NCBI RefSeq assembly: GCF_004310335.1
Contig: NZ_SIRS01000005.1
Span: 1-64,000, forward strand
Direction: 5' to 3'
Source: Hyunsoonleella pacifica
Lineage (GTDB): Bacteria > Bacteroidota > Bacteroidia > Flavobacteriales > Flavobacteriaceae
DNA length: 64,000 nucleotides
The position numbers and the translations under genes are program-made. Below the pieces are notes generated by a model. The model saw only the letters and a program-made list of their open reading frames with translations. It was not told the DNA's origin and searched no databases. Below, in pieces: positions 48,088 to 56,460 of this stretch. Each line of letters begins with the position of its first letter. The first letter of the stretch is position 1.

Positions 48088-49779
48088 TTATTTTTCCTTT
48101 AAAGCTAAATTAACAGCTTTAAAATGACTTCTATAGTTTTTATAAAACCCTTGCTCTATTTCTCCATAAGCCTTTTTGTATTTCAACAGTTTTGCAAGCC
48201 TTTCTGGGGTTTCAATTTGCTTGCTATTCTCCACCATATTTAGCTCTTCAGTAGTTAATTCTACATCTTTTTTCTGAAGCCAAAACGCTCTCTCAACTTT
48301 GCTTAATTCGTTCCTATACCCATAATCATTAAAAATATCTACATGTACTAAATGATTGGTAAAAAAGTAATAACTATTGGATAGTGCCAAAAGTTCGTTA
48401 TCTAAAATAGAGTCTGGTAAAAAATTATAATATTCATCAGGCACCTTAAACTCTTTAAACGGTAATTTATCTTCTTCTTTTTTTGCCTTTTTATTTTGAT
48501 ATTGTAAAGAACTTCTATACATATTATAACTCATAAGACCACCATAAAAATCCAGCATGATATCTATGTTTTTTAACTGCACTGCTTTTTTACTTACACA
48601 ATTATCTTTGCGAAATGTATTTAGTTTATTAAGAGCATTTTCCTTTAGTTTAAAACATGTTTTTTTATAGTCTTCAGGAGATGTTTCGCCTATGGCTTTC
48701 CGTTCTTTCTTACCCAACCTAAAATTTATCTCTTTTAAAGCGTTAAGATCTGAATTCAACTGTGCATTATCTCCCATAAAGTATGATGCGTTACTATCTA
48801 AATAATGAAAGGTTTCTTTATTGGGCTCTAAAAAAATTGTATAAGCCGCAGATTTAGCACGTACAAAAACAGTCTGAGGGTGCGTTAATGGAAACTTTGA
48901 TTGAAACGTACCATCGGCATTAATTTTCACTAAATGAGATTCTTGTTCTCCTCTAAATGCATTATTTACATGTACCATGAAGGTTTTTTGCTTCATCCTA
49001 TCTGAAAATCCTTTTATCTTTCCAGAATAGCTTGTAGAGTCTAAACCAAATGTTACATTTTTAAATTCGGTGTCCCCCTTTAAGCTAAACTTGGGGTTAA
49101 TCACTTTACTTAGGCTGTATGTTTTAAGTGTTTTGGTTGCACTTCCAAATGCGACTTGTTCGTTCTTACCTTGTTTTGCATATATTGTTTTTACATCACC
49201 ATCATTTTCAAGCTGTATTGTATACAATTCACCTTTTTTATCAATAGATTGATAGTACCAAACCTTACCATCTACAATGGCATACTTTGAATTAAATCCA
49301 TAATCCCAATGATTACTACCATCTGCTAAAAGCCAATTACCCCTAAGTGCCTTAGGTAATAATAAGCTGTTTTCATCTTCTTGCAGTACAATATCATAGA
49401 TACGCCAACCACGTTCTCTATCTATGCCAAAATCAATTGTTTTGGTAGTTTTATTTAAAGGTGGAAAAAATAACTTATACATTGCCACTCCTGATGAAGG
49501 AAAAAAATTTCTTTTAAATGTAGCACCTGTTACTTCAGAAACGAATAGTTTATTACCTCCACTTAAATCTTGTATATAGGATTCTTTAGGTATATGAAAA
49601 TAACCCCACGGTAGCTTTTCTAATTTGAAATGAAGTACGGTTATAGTATCTCGTATTTCAATTTTAGTAATTTCTCCAGGAAATGTAGAATACCCATATT
49701 CTGGCTTTTCAATATTTTTTTGTGCGTAAGAATACAGTGTTACTAATCCTAATAATAGGATGGTAATAACGTTTTTCAT
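48088..49779 (-). CDS. TlpA-like paralogue lacking its thioredoxin domain
   Basis: 563 aa. Signal peptide to about 19 (LYSYAQ). The N-terminal domain aligns with the 718-aa protein (KPEYGYSTFPGEITKIEI, then IPKESYIQDL, FPSSGVAMYKLFFP), with an extra stretch of about 80 residues near 145-230. The protein ends at the point where the thioredoxin domain should begin, in a segment (WLQKKDVELTTEELNMVEN) homologous to the start of the fragment that follows in frame. Probably a truncated paralogue. Follows the DsbD-N-like gene by 9 bp. Confidence 0.7.
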   Translation of the reverse strand: MKNVITILLLGLVTLYSYAQKNIEKPEYGYSTFPGEITKIEIRDTITVLHFKLEKLPWGYFHIPKESYIQDLSGGNKLFVSEVTGATFKRNFFPSSGVAMYKLFFPPLNKTTKTIDFGIDRERGWRIYDIVLQEDENSLLLPKALRGNWLLADGSNHWDYGFNSKYAIVDGKVWYYQSIDKKGELYTIQLENDGDVKTIYAKQGKNEQVAFGSATKTLKTYSLSKVINPKFSLKGDTEFKNVTFGLDSTSYSGKIKGFSDRMKQKTFMVHVNNAFRGEQESHLVKINADGTFQSKFPLTHPQTVFVRAKSAAYTIFLEPNKETFHYLDSNASYFMGDNAQLNSDLNALKEINFRLGKKERKAIGETSPEDYKKTCFKLKENALNKLNTFRKDNCVSKKAVQLKNIDIMLDFYGGLMSYNMYRSSLQYQNKKAKKEEDKLPFKEFKVPDEYYNFLPDSILDNELLALSNSYYFFTNHLVHVDIFNDYGYRNELSKVERAFWLQKKDVELTTEELNMVENSKQIETPERLAKLLKYKKAYGEIEQGFYKNYRSHFKAVNLALKEK

Positions 49780-49788
49780 AATTATTTA

Positions 49789-50229
49789 TTAATTGATTGA
49801 TGTTAGAAATTTAAACTTTCCTGGTAAACATTTTTCGTTATTGCAGGACATGTAATTTACATCTCCTTCTATTTTAAAAGGTTTAGTAATGGTTATTTTT
49901 ATACGTTGTTTAAAAACTACTTTACCCTCGAAATACTTTACATTCATATCAAAAACATCTTCATACACTTCTTTAGCGTTTTCTTCTTTCGGCTTGCCTT
50001 CGCATGTGTAGTTACCGTTAAGCATAAACTTGAAAACAGTGGGTAAAGGCCCTCCTTCTTCAATGTATTGTGAGTACAAATGCCAACCGCTTTCTATATT
50101 GGCTGTGAATACAACATCATATTCTTTTTCTGAAATCTTTTCTACTGAGGTTTCCCATTTCACAGGGTTTAGGGTTTGTGAAAAACTATATGAGGATATT
50201 AATACAAATAGGAATGTGATGGTTTTCAA
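49789..50229 (-). CDS. Stand-alone DsbD N-terminal-domain-like protein
   Basis: 146 aa. Signal peptide to about 18 (SYSFSQ), then an Ig-like domain similar to the N-terminal domain of DsbD: ANIESGWHLYSQYIEEGGPLPT and VNYMSCNNEKCLP, with a possible redox pair C129/C134. The membrane and C-terminal thioredoxin domains of DsbD are absent. Start is TTG at 50229 (no nearby ATG), unusual. It heads the leftward group with the TlpA-like genes and may act as a reductant partner; that is inference. Confidence 0.7.
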   Translation of the reverse strand: MKTITFLFVLISSYSFSQTLNPVKWETSVEKISEKEYDVVFTANIESGWHLYSQYIEEGGPLPTVFKFMLNGNYTCEGKPKEENAKEVYEDVFDMNVKYFEGKVVFKQRIKITITKPFKIEGDVNYMSCNNEKCLPGKFKFLTSIN

Positions 50230-50328
50230 AAAAAATGATTGTTTGTAGCTGTTCTTAACACAACGAAAATAAGTTTAAAATAATATACTTAGTCTTAAAA
50301 AAAAAGTGAAATTTAATGTAAGATTTAT

Positions 50329-50850
50329 TTACTTTTGAGGTGTTTTAATTTTTACAGTCTCTCCTTCTTCATTTTTAAAATACACATATTTAAAGCCGTT
50401 AATTGAATCTGATTTTTTTATAAAATCTAAATACGATTTAGCTTCTTCTTCTAAACCTAAATTCTTTAACGTTTGAGCATACACCTTATTAACATACCTG
50501 TTTTTGGTTTTAATTTATATGCTTCACGAACCCATTGTTTGGCAAGTTTTAAATTAAAAGTATCTTTAGATATATTAAATTTACTATTAATTAAACTTGC
50601 TACACTTGCTAGTCGTAATACCCATTATAATATTTAAAGTATTCCTTTGATGTTGCAATGAACTCTTCAGTTTTCTTAACAGAATTAAGATTATTTTTAA
50701 GCCAACGTTGTGTGTTGTAAAAATCTGTTCGAGCTTTTTTATTTTTATCATATTCTTCCTCAAAAAAGCCTTGAGTCTATATGCCAACTAACCAATACCA
50801 ATGTGATAAATGTTTAAAAAAACTATTAAAATATATTTACTTGCTTTCAT
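50329..50850 (-). pseudogene. Frameshifted remnant of a secreted TPR-like protein
   Basis: Read leftward from ATG 50850: a leader-like start (MKASKYILIVFLNIYH), then in another frame TQGFFEEEYDKNKKARTDFY...KYYNGYYD, stop; next frame LRLASVASLINSKFNISKD...LAKQWVREAYKLKP; then a third shift to NRYVNKVYAQTLKNLGLEEEAKSYLDF and TPQK plus TAA at 50329-50331. The pieces join end to end, so at least three indels have broken one gene. The middle resembles a TPR tail as found after thioredoxin-like domains in Bacteroidota. Confidence 0.7.
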
Positions 50851-50918
50851 TAGTGTACTATTTAAGTATAGCACAAAGACAAATTTATTTTATCGCAAAC
50901 AAGTATTGCTTCTATATT

Positions 50919-52223
50919 TTATTTTTTTCGCATATAAACACTAATAGGTACACCGTTAAACCCAAAATTATCACGAAGTTTATTTTCTAAAAAACGTTTG
51001 TAGGGGTCTTTAACGTACTGTGGGAGGTTACAGAAAAATACAAATTGCGGTTGCGGAGTTGGCAATTGCATAATGTACTTAATTTTTACAAATTTACCTT
51101 TATATGCTGGTGGTGGATAGTGTTCTATTATTGGCAGTAACACATCGTTAAGCTCACTCGTTTTAATTTTTTTAGAACGATTTTTATATACTTCTACTGC
51201 AGTTTCAATAGCTTTATAGATACGTTGCTTTGTTAATGCTGAAATAAAAACAATAGGTACATCTGTAAAAGGCTCCATTTGCTTTCTTATAACCTTTTCG
51301 TAGTCTTTCATAGATTTGTGATCCTTTTCAACTAAGTCCCACTTATTTACTAAAACTACAATACCTTTTCTGTTACGTTCGGCTAACCAAAAAATATTCT
51401 GCACCTGTCCGTCAAAACCTCTATTGGCATCTAGAACAAGTAAACAAACATCTGCATGCTCTATTGCTCTAACGCTGCGCATTACAGAGTAAAATTCTAA
51501 ATCTTCTTTTACTTTAGATTTTCTTCTTATACCTGCCGTATCTACTAAATTGAATTCAAATCCAAATCGATTGTATTTAGTGTCTATAGCGTCTCTGGTT
51601 GTTCCTGCTATGTCAGTAACGATATATCTATCTTCCCCTATTAGGGCATTTATAAATGATGACTTTCCTGCGTTTGGTCTCCCCACCACGGCAAAACGTG
51701 GTAACTCTTCTTCAATACGCTCTTCTTTCTCTGGAAGCGCCTCTACTAATGCATCTAAAAGCTCTCCAGTACCACTACCATTAATACTTGCTACAGTGTA
51801 ATAGTCTCCTAAACCTAGTGCATAAAATTCTACAGCATCTTCGGCGCGCTTACCATTATCTACCTTATTAACAACTAAAAATACAGGCTTCTTTACTTTT
51901 CGTAATAATCGTGCCACGTCTTCATCCATTCCAGTAACACCAGTTTCAACATCTACCATAAAGATTATAGCATCAGCTTCATCAATAGCTAGCTCTACTT
52001 GTTTATCTATTTCGGCTTCAAAAATATCATCACTACCAACTACATACCCTCCTGTATCTATTAAAGAAAACTCTCTACCATTCCAGTCAGTTTTACCATA
52101 ATGTCTATCTCTGGTCACACCACTTACGGCATCAACAATGGCTTCACGTTTTTGTATTAAACGATTAAAAAAAGTTGATTTCCCAACATTAGGTCGTCCT
52201 ACTATCGCAACTATATTTCCCAT
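50919..52223 (-). CDS. der: Ribosome biogenesis GTPase Der (EngA)
   Basis: 434 aa from the ATG at 52223. A GTG start at 52241 is less likely because it lies inside the -7 box at 52241-52248. Two G domains: first with [14 protein letters not shown] and DTGGYV, second with [14 protein letters not shown] and DTAGI; NKVD and NKWD are the guanine-binding motifs. A KH-like C-terminal domain ends [16 protein letters not shown]. Needed for 50S ribosome assembly. Confidence 0.97.
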   Translation of the reverse strand: MGNIVAIVGRPNVGKSTFFNRLIQKREAIVDAVSGVTRDRHYGKTDWNGREFSLIDTGGYVVGSDDIFEAEIDKQVELAIDEADAIIFMVDVETGVTGMDEDVARLLRKVKKPVFLVVNKVDNGKRAEDAVEFYALGLGDYYTVASINGSGTGELLDALVEALPEKEERIEEELPRFAVVGRPNAGKSSFINALIGEDRYIVTDIAGTTRDAIDTKYNRFGFEFNLVDTAGIRRKSKVKEDLEFYSVMRSVRAIEHADVCLLVLDANRGFDGQVQNIFWLAERNRKGIVVLVNKWDLVEKDHKSMKDYEKVIRKQMEPFTDVPIVFISALTKQRIYKAIETAVEVYKNRSKKIKTSELNDVLLPIIEHYPPPAYKGKFVKIKYIMQLPTPQPQFVFFCNLPQYVKDPYKRFLENKLRDNFGFNGVPISVYMRKK

Positions 52224-52240
52224 AGGTATTTTATTGGGCA

Positions 52241-52248
52241 CAAAGGTA
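52241..52248 (-). promoter_or_regulatory. -7 box of der
   Basis: TACCTTTG on the minus strand, 17 bases before the ATG at 52223; no clear -33 TTG. Confidence 0.4.
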
Positions 52249-52299
52249 GTATATAAAATCGAAGAAAAAACAGTAATTTACAAGAGTAAACTTCTTTGC

Positions 52300-52803
52300 A
52301 TGCCAACTAAAAATGATATCGTTTTAAGACCTCGATTTAAAAGAGAATTACAAGAAAACAATCAATCTATTTTAAAGCGTTTCGAAAATTTAAAATCTTC
52401 TCAAACAATGTTTATTGTTAATAGGTTAGATAACCATGTTTTTATAAAGTTCCCAAAGAAAAACCAACATTTTTGGTCGCCACAATTACACTTAGAAATA
52501 GATGAGGTAGATGAAAATTCTAGTTTAATTCATGGTTTATTTGGCCCCAATCCCACAGTCTGGACGATGTTTATGTTTCTGCATTTTGTAGTTGCTTCAC
52601 TTTTTATTGCCTTTAATATATGGGCTTACACTAACTGGAAACTTGAAAAAGATTTTATGATACAAGTCTGCTTAATGGTTTTAATGATAATTATTTGGGT
52701 TATACTATATTTTGCGGGTAGCATTGGAAGAGATTCTAGTAAAAAAGAAATGCATGATCTTCATGATTTTATGGTAGCTGCACTAAACGAAAAAAAGCCT
52801 TAG
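52300..52803 (+). CDS. Small two-helix membrane protein divergent from der
   Basis: 167 aa from the ATG at 52300; the longer ORF back to 52138 would overlap der and add a non-homologous start. Soluble N-terminal part (MPTKNDIVLRPRFKRELQE, with a beta stretch HVFIKFPKKNQHFWSPQLHL), then two membrane helices at about 92-113 and 123-144. Usually neighbours der in Flavobacteriia; sometimes mislabelled a GTP-binding protein. Function unknown. Confidence 0.65.
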   Translation: MPTKNDIVLRPRFKRELQENNQSILKRFENLKSSQTMFIVNRLDNHVFIKFPKKNQHFWSPQLHLEIDEVDENSSLIHGLFGPNPTVWTMFMFLHFVVASLFIAFNIWAYTNWKLEKDFMIQVCLMVLMIIIWVILYFAGSIGRDSSKKEMHDLHDFMVAALNEKKP

Positions 52804-52835
52804 TTGAAAGAGGATACAACCAAAGCTTTTAATAA
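52793..52835 (+). terminator. Imperfect terminator after the membrane protein gene
   Basis: AAAAGCCTTAGTTG / CAACCAAAGCTTTT, 12 of 14 pairs, 10-base loop; stem includes the stop codon. Weak T tract. Confidence 0.4.
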
Positions 52836-52956
52836 ACTAACTAACTCAAAGTTAACCAAACTAAATTTTGAGACGTACAAATATTAGTTTTTAAGATTAC
52901 CTAAAAGTTACCTAATTAAGAAGTTATCATTAGGTTTTCTATTATAATTTAGTGTT

Positions 52957-54525
52957 TTACTTTGAATAGATATTTAAAGTAGCATCACTAGGAAACTCAT
53001 TAGAGACTACCAATACTGTTTTTCCATTAGGGCTATCTTCGGCACTTATTACCAACAAACCTTCTGGAGAGGTGTTTCTAAGTCTTTGTACAAAAAACGG
53101 ATTATAGATATCGTTAATATTATAAATAAGAACATCTCCACTTCTTTCTAAACCAATTACAGCAAATGTATTATCGCCTTCTGTAAAAGTTGTTACAGCT
53201 TCTGGTTCTGTTCCTTTGTCATCAGATCTGTTTTCAGGGTAATTTCCAAAATCGAATAGTCCCATTAATGTAAATTCATTTCCGGAATCAAATAGTAATT
53301 TACCCTGAGTATCCCAAATTGAAAATGAACGCCCTCCATAACCGTAGATTTGATCGATATCTCCATCACCATCGGTATCTCCATTGGCAGTAGTTACTTT
53401 TAAGCGCCCTAGGTTCTCCTCTAGCTGGAGTAAAGCAGCATTTGGATAAGCTGTTGGGTCTAACGTTAAGTCATCCCCTCGCTCTTCTTCAGAATACCCA
53501 TCGTAATCTCTTGCATCTCCTTCATTTGCAGTAATTATATAGCCTATACCTCCAATTTCAAAATAGTCAATCGCATCTGGTTGATAAAAGCTTAATACAG
53601 GCCAAAAATCAAGATTTCCAATAATGCCATCTTCATTACTTACATCATAAGCAACTTTTGAAAAGTCTTTTGTTCCTAGCGGATAGATGTCTGTGATGGT
53701 TTTAGTTTCAATATCCAATTTCGCAATTCCATTGTTTTCTTGTAAGGCGACAAAAGCCGTTTTAGAATCTGCTGAAACTGTAATATATTCCGGCTCTACA
53801 TCTGTGCTTAAATCTGCTCCGGGGCCAAACACCCTAAATCCTTCTGCTTCAAGAGCAGCTTCTTTATCATTAAAAGCATCAAAATAAATTTGAGTAGCTA
53901 CTTTTGTTTCAACATCAATTAAAGTTATAGAACCTTTTGGGTCTATATCATAATCGTCGTTTGGTTCGCCTTCATTTGCTGATAACACATATTTCCCATC
54001 AGGGGTAAATGTTACCATATCTGGTAAAGCACCTGCTGTAATGTTAGCGTAAGGTGTAGTTAAATCACTTGTTTCAAAAATTACTACTTTACCATCATCT
54101 GTTGCTTCTTCTGCTTCTATAGCTATTGCTAAAAAGCCATTTTTGCTGGCTACAGAATTTACATTACCCCCATATTGGGTAACATCTATTGGTGTTTTTA
54201 CTTCTGGACTATCAATATCAGAAATATCAGTAACCTCAACTTCTTTGGCGTCAGAATTTGTTGAAAAAATTGTTTTAGTTTCTGGATCGTACGCAGAAAT
54301 CTCTGGAACTCCATCTCCAAAATTAATTTTAGCCTTTGTTGCAAAGTATGTTACATCCATTCCATCTTGGCCGTCAGCACCGTCTTGACCGTCAGCACCA
54401 TCTTGACCACTGACTCCATCTTGACCATCTTGACCATCTATTCCGTCTTCTGCACAGGAAGTGAAGGCTAAAAAAATTCCTAAAAGCGCTATACTAAATA
54501 CTTTAATTGCGTTGTTATGTTTCAT
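52957..54525 (-). CDS. Choice-of-anchor-I/alkaline-phosphatase-like lipoprotein with collagen-like repeat
   Basis: 522 aa. Lipoprotein leader ends LAFTSC (Cys24). Residues 27-57 are a run of Asp-Gly-x units (DGQDGADGQDGAD). The remainder is a beta-propeller-like domain: MVTFTPDGKYVLSANEGEPNDDYDIDPKGSITLID, AFVALQENNGIAKLDIETK, IGYIITANEGDARDYDGYSEEERGDD and GTEPEAVT, matching the choice-of-anchor-I domain fused to phosphatases or phytase-like enzymes. The signature NEGxxxDYD is repeated. Surface-exposed lipoprotein of unknown substrate. Confidence 0.82.
   Translation of the reverse strand: MKHNNAIKVFSIALLGIFLAFTSCAEDGIDGQDGQDGVSGQDGADGQDGADGQDGMDVTYFATKAKINFGDGVPEISAYDPETKTIFSTNSDAKEVEVTDISDIDSPEVKTPIDVTQYGGNVNSVASKNGFLAIAIEAEEATDDGKVVIFETSDLTTPYANITAGALPDMVTFTPDGKYVLSANEGEPNDDYDIDPKGSITLIDVETKVATQIYFDAFNDKEAALEAEGFRVFGPGADLSTDVEPEYITVSADSKTAFVALQENNGIAKLDIETKTITDIYPLGTKDFSKVAYDVSNEDGIIGNLDFWPVLSFYQPDAIDYFEIGGIGYIITANEGDARDYDGYSEEERGDDLTLDPTAYPNAALLQLEENLGRLKVTTANGDTDGDGDIDQIYGYGGRSFSIWDTQGKLLFDSGNEFTLMGLFDFGNYPENRSDDKGTEPEAVTTFTEGDNTFAVIGLERSGDVLIYNINDIYNPFFVQRLRNTSPEGLLVISAEDSPNGKTVLVVSNEFPSDATLNIYSK
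54355..54447 (-). repeat. Collagen-like Asp-Gly-x coding repeat
   Basis: About ten Gly-containing triplets (DGQ, DGA, DGV, DGM) just after the lipidation site. The DNA units are similar (GGTCAAGAT, GCTGACGGT) and may expand or shrink by slippage without breaking frame. Confidence 0.85.
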
Positions 54526-54605
54526 GATTTAAGATTAATTAATCAACAAATATGAAACTCAATATTAAAGCTAATGTTAAGAATTTAAAAAGTTACTGTT
54601 AGTAT

Positions 54606-55490
54606 TTACTTCCTATTGTAACCAAAACGTTTCAGCTGGTTTTGATTACTACGCCAGTTTTTATTCACTTTTACATATAATTCTAAGTGAATTTGTTTAT
54701 CGAAGAAAACTTCAAGATCTTTCCTAGCCTCAACTCCTACTCGTTTTAAAGCACTCCCTTTGTGTCCAATTATGATGCCTTTTTGAGTCTCGCGCTCAAC
54801 CATAATAACAGATCTGATTCGAATAATTTTTTCTTCTTCAAAAAACTCTTCGGTTTCAATTTCTACAGCATAAGGTATTTCCTTTTTGTAATGAAGTAAT
54901 ATTTTTTCTCGTATTTTTTCATTGATAAAGAAACGCTCAGGTTTATCGGTTAATTGATCTTTAGGATAAAATGGTGGAGATTCTGGTAATAAATCTAGAA
55001 TACGATTGAATACTTCTTTTACATTAAAACCTTCTAAAGCTGAAATAGGAAATATTTCTGCATTTGGCACTTTTTCTGCCCACAACTGTACTTGGCTTTC
55101 TAACTGTTCTTGATTAGAAATATCAATTTTATTTAATAAAAGTAATACGGGAATTTTGGAGTTAGTAATCTTTTTAAAAAATGCTTCATCTTTAAGATTC
55201 TGCTCTCCAATCTCTACCATGTAAATCAAAACATCTGCATCTTCAAAAGCCGACTTTACAAAATCCATCATAGAGGCTTGCAACTCGTAAGCTGGCTTAA
55301 TGATTCCAGGTGTATCACTAAGTACTACCTGAAAGTCATCTCCGTTTACTATCCCTAGAATTCTATGGCGTGTGGTTTGGGCTTTAGATGTGATAATTGA
55401 TAACTTCTCTCCTACAAAAGCATTCATTAATGTAGATTTCCCCACATTAGGGTTACCAATAATATTTACAAAACCTGCTTTGTGCGACAT
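54606..55490 (-). CDS. era: GTPase Era
   Basis: 294 aa. Binds the 3' end of 16S rRNA and helps 30S maturation. P-loop GNPNVGKS at 12-19, switch region SKAQTTRHRI, DTPGI, and NKID. A C-terminal KH domain (about 200-290) has RSVIMVERETQKGIIIGHKG. Own -7 box upstream; only one function is plausible. Confidence 0.98.
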   Translation of the reverse strand: MSHKAGFVNIIGNPNVGKSTLMNAFVGEKLSIITSKAQTTRHRILGIVNGDDFQVVLSDTPGIIKPAYELQASMMDFVKSAFEDADVLIYMVEIGEQNLKDEAFFKKITNSKIPVLLLLNKIDISNQEQLESQVQLWAEKVPNAEIFPISALEGFNVKEVFNRILDLLPESPPFYPKDQLTDKPERFFINEKIREKILLHYKKEIPYAVEIETEEFFEEEKIIRIRSVIMVERETQKGIIIGHKGSALKRVGVEARKDLEVFFDKQIHLELYVKVNKNWRSNQNQLKRFGYNRK

Positions 55491-55508
55491 TATTTTAGTT
55501 ATTTATTA

Positions 55509-55516
55509 CAAATTTA
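55509..55516 (-). promoter_or_regulatory. -7 box of era
   Basis: TAAATTTG on the minus strand, 18 bases before the ATG at 55490. TTG at 55532-55534 (complement CAA) gives a 15-base spacer. Confidence 0.4.
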
Positions 55517-55546
55517 CAATCTAAAGTAATACAAGATGTCCTATAT

Positions 55547-55577
55547 AAAAAAAACAGGAAGTAAATTTACTTCCTGT
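55547..55577 (-). terminator. Terminator between the FKBP gene and era
   Basis: Perfect 24-base palindrome ACAGGAAGTAAA/TTTACTTCCTGT at 55554-55577, with a T tract on the minus strand (plus-strand A at 55547-55553). Confidence 0.85.
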
Positions 55578-55607
55578 CTTTCATTTTATAATATGAGTAT
55601 ATGTATC

Positions 55608-56342
55608 TTATTTTTCTAGAATTTCTATTAATTCTACTTCAAAAATTAATGCTGAAAATGGTTTAATAGCTCCTCCTGGTCTTGGGTTAGCACCATAAGC
55701 TAATTCTTGAGGAATAAAAAACTTATATTTTGCACCTTCGCTCATCAATTGTAAACCTTCTATCCAACCTGGTATTACTTGAGTAACACCAAATTCTGTA
55801 GGCTCTCCTCTATCGACAGAGCTATCAAACACAGTACCATCAAGTAGGGTACCATGATAATGTACTTTAACTCTATCTGTAGCTACTGGCTTGTCTCCAC
55901 TTCCTTCTTTAAGTACTATATATTGTAAACCACTATCTGTAGTTAGTACACCTTCATTAGCTACATTCTCTTTTAAGAATTTCTCACCAGCTTCTTTATT
56001 AGCACTGTACTTCTTTTCAGCTTCTTTAGCAGCACGTTCTTGCTGTCTTTTCATGATTTTCTCACGATTCTTTTGAAAATAAGATTGCACCAATCCTTGA
56101 GCCATTGTTTTATCTATAAGAACATCAGCAGAATCTAAAACATTAAAATACCCTGCCATAAATAAATCGTTATCGATATCTTCAAAATTAGATAAAATAC
56201 TATTTCCAACATCCATTCCTATTGCATAGCTTACAGAGTCTATTTCTGTTTTTAATGCATCTTTAGTTACTGCTCCAGGCTTATTTTGACATGAAGCAAC
56301 ACTTACAACAATTGCTAAAATTGATAATTTAATTAATCTCAT
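55608..56342 (-). CDS. FKBP-type peptidyl-prolyl isomerase lipoprotein
   Basis: 244 aa. Lipobox Cys18 (SVASC). An N-terminal dimerisation region with DSVSYAIGMDVGNSI (about 37-51) and a Lys/Glu-rich helix lead to the FKBP domain at about 135-244 (GLQYIVLKEGSG, VHYHGTLLDGTVFDSS, PGWIEGLQLM, IPQELAYG). This is the Mip/FkpA layout of periplasmic folding helpers. Separate transcript ended by the palindrome downstream. Confidence 0.95.
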   Translation of the reverse strand: MRLIKLSILAIVVSVASCQNKPGAVTKDALKTEIDSVSYAIGMDVGNSILSNFEDIDNDLFMAGYFNVLDSADVLIDKTMAQGLVQSYFQKNREKIMKRQQERAAKEAEKKYSANKEAGEKFLKENVANEGVLTTDSGLQYIVLKEGSGDKPVATDRVKVHYHGTLLDGTVFDSSVDRGEPTEFGVTQVIPGWIEGLQLMSEGAKYKFFIPQELAYGANPRPGGAIKPFSALIFEVELIEILEK

Positions 56343-56368
56343 AGTATGTTCTTGTTTTTAATTGTCGC

Positions 56369-56376
56369 CAAATGTA
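56369..56376 (-). promoter_or_regulatory. -7 box of the FKBP gene
   Basis: TACATTTG on the minus strand, 26 bases before the ATG at 56342; no clear TTG at the usual distance. Confidence 0.4.
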
Positions 56377-56460
56377 ACGAAATTAAGTTCAGAAAAAAAA
56401 CGTATTAACGTTCTATTTAGAAGATAGCTTTTGCTTAAAAATGTAATTTTAATTTCTAAT

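Noticed and set aside
50587-50787. 66-codon minus-strand ORF
   Set aside because: It is one wrong-frame window across the pseudogene at 50329-50850.
52138-52299. N-terminal extension of the ORF divergent from der
   Set aside because: It would run antisense through the der start; the ATG at 52300 gives a normal protein beginning.
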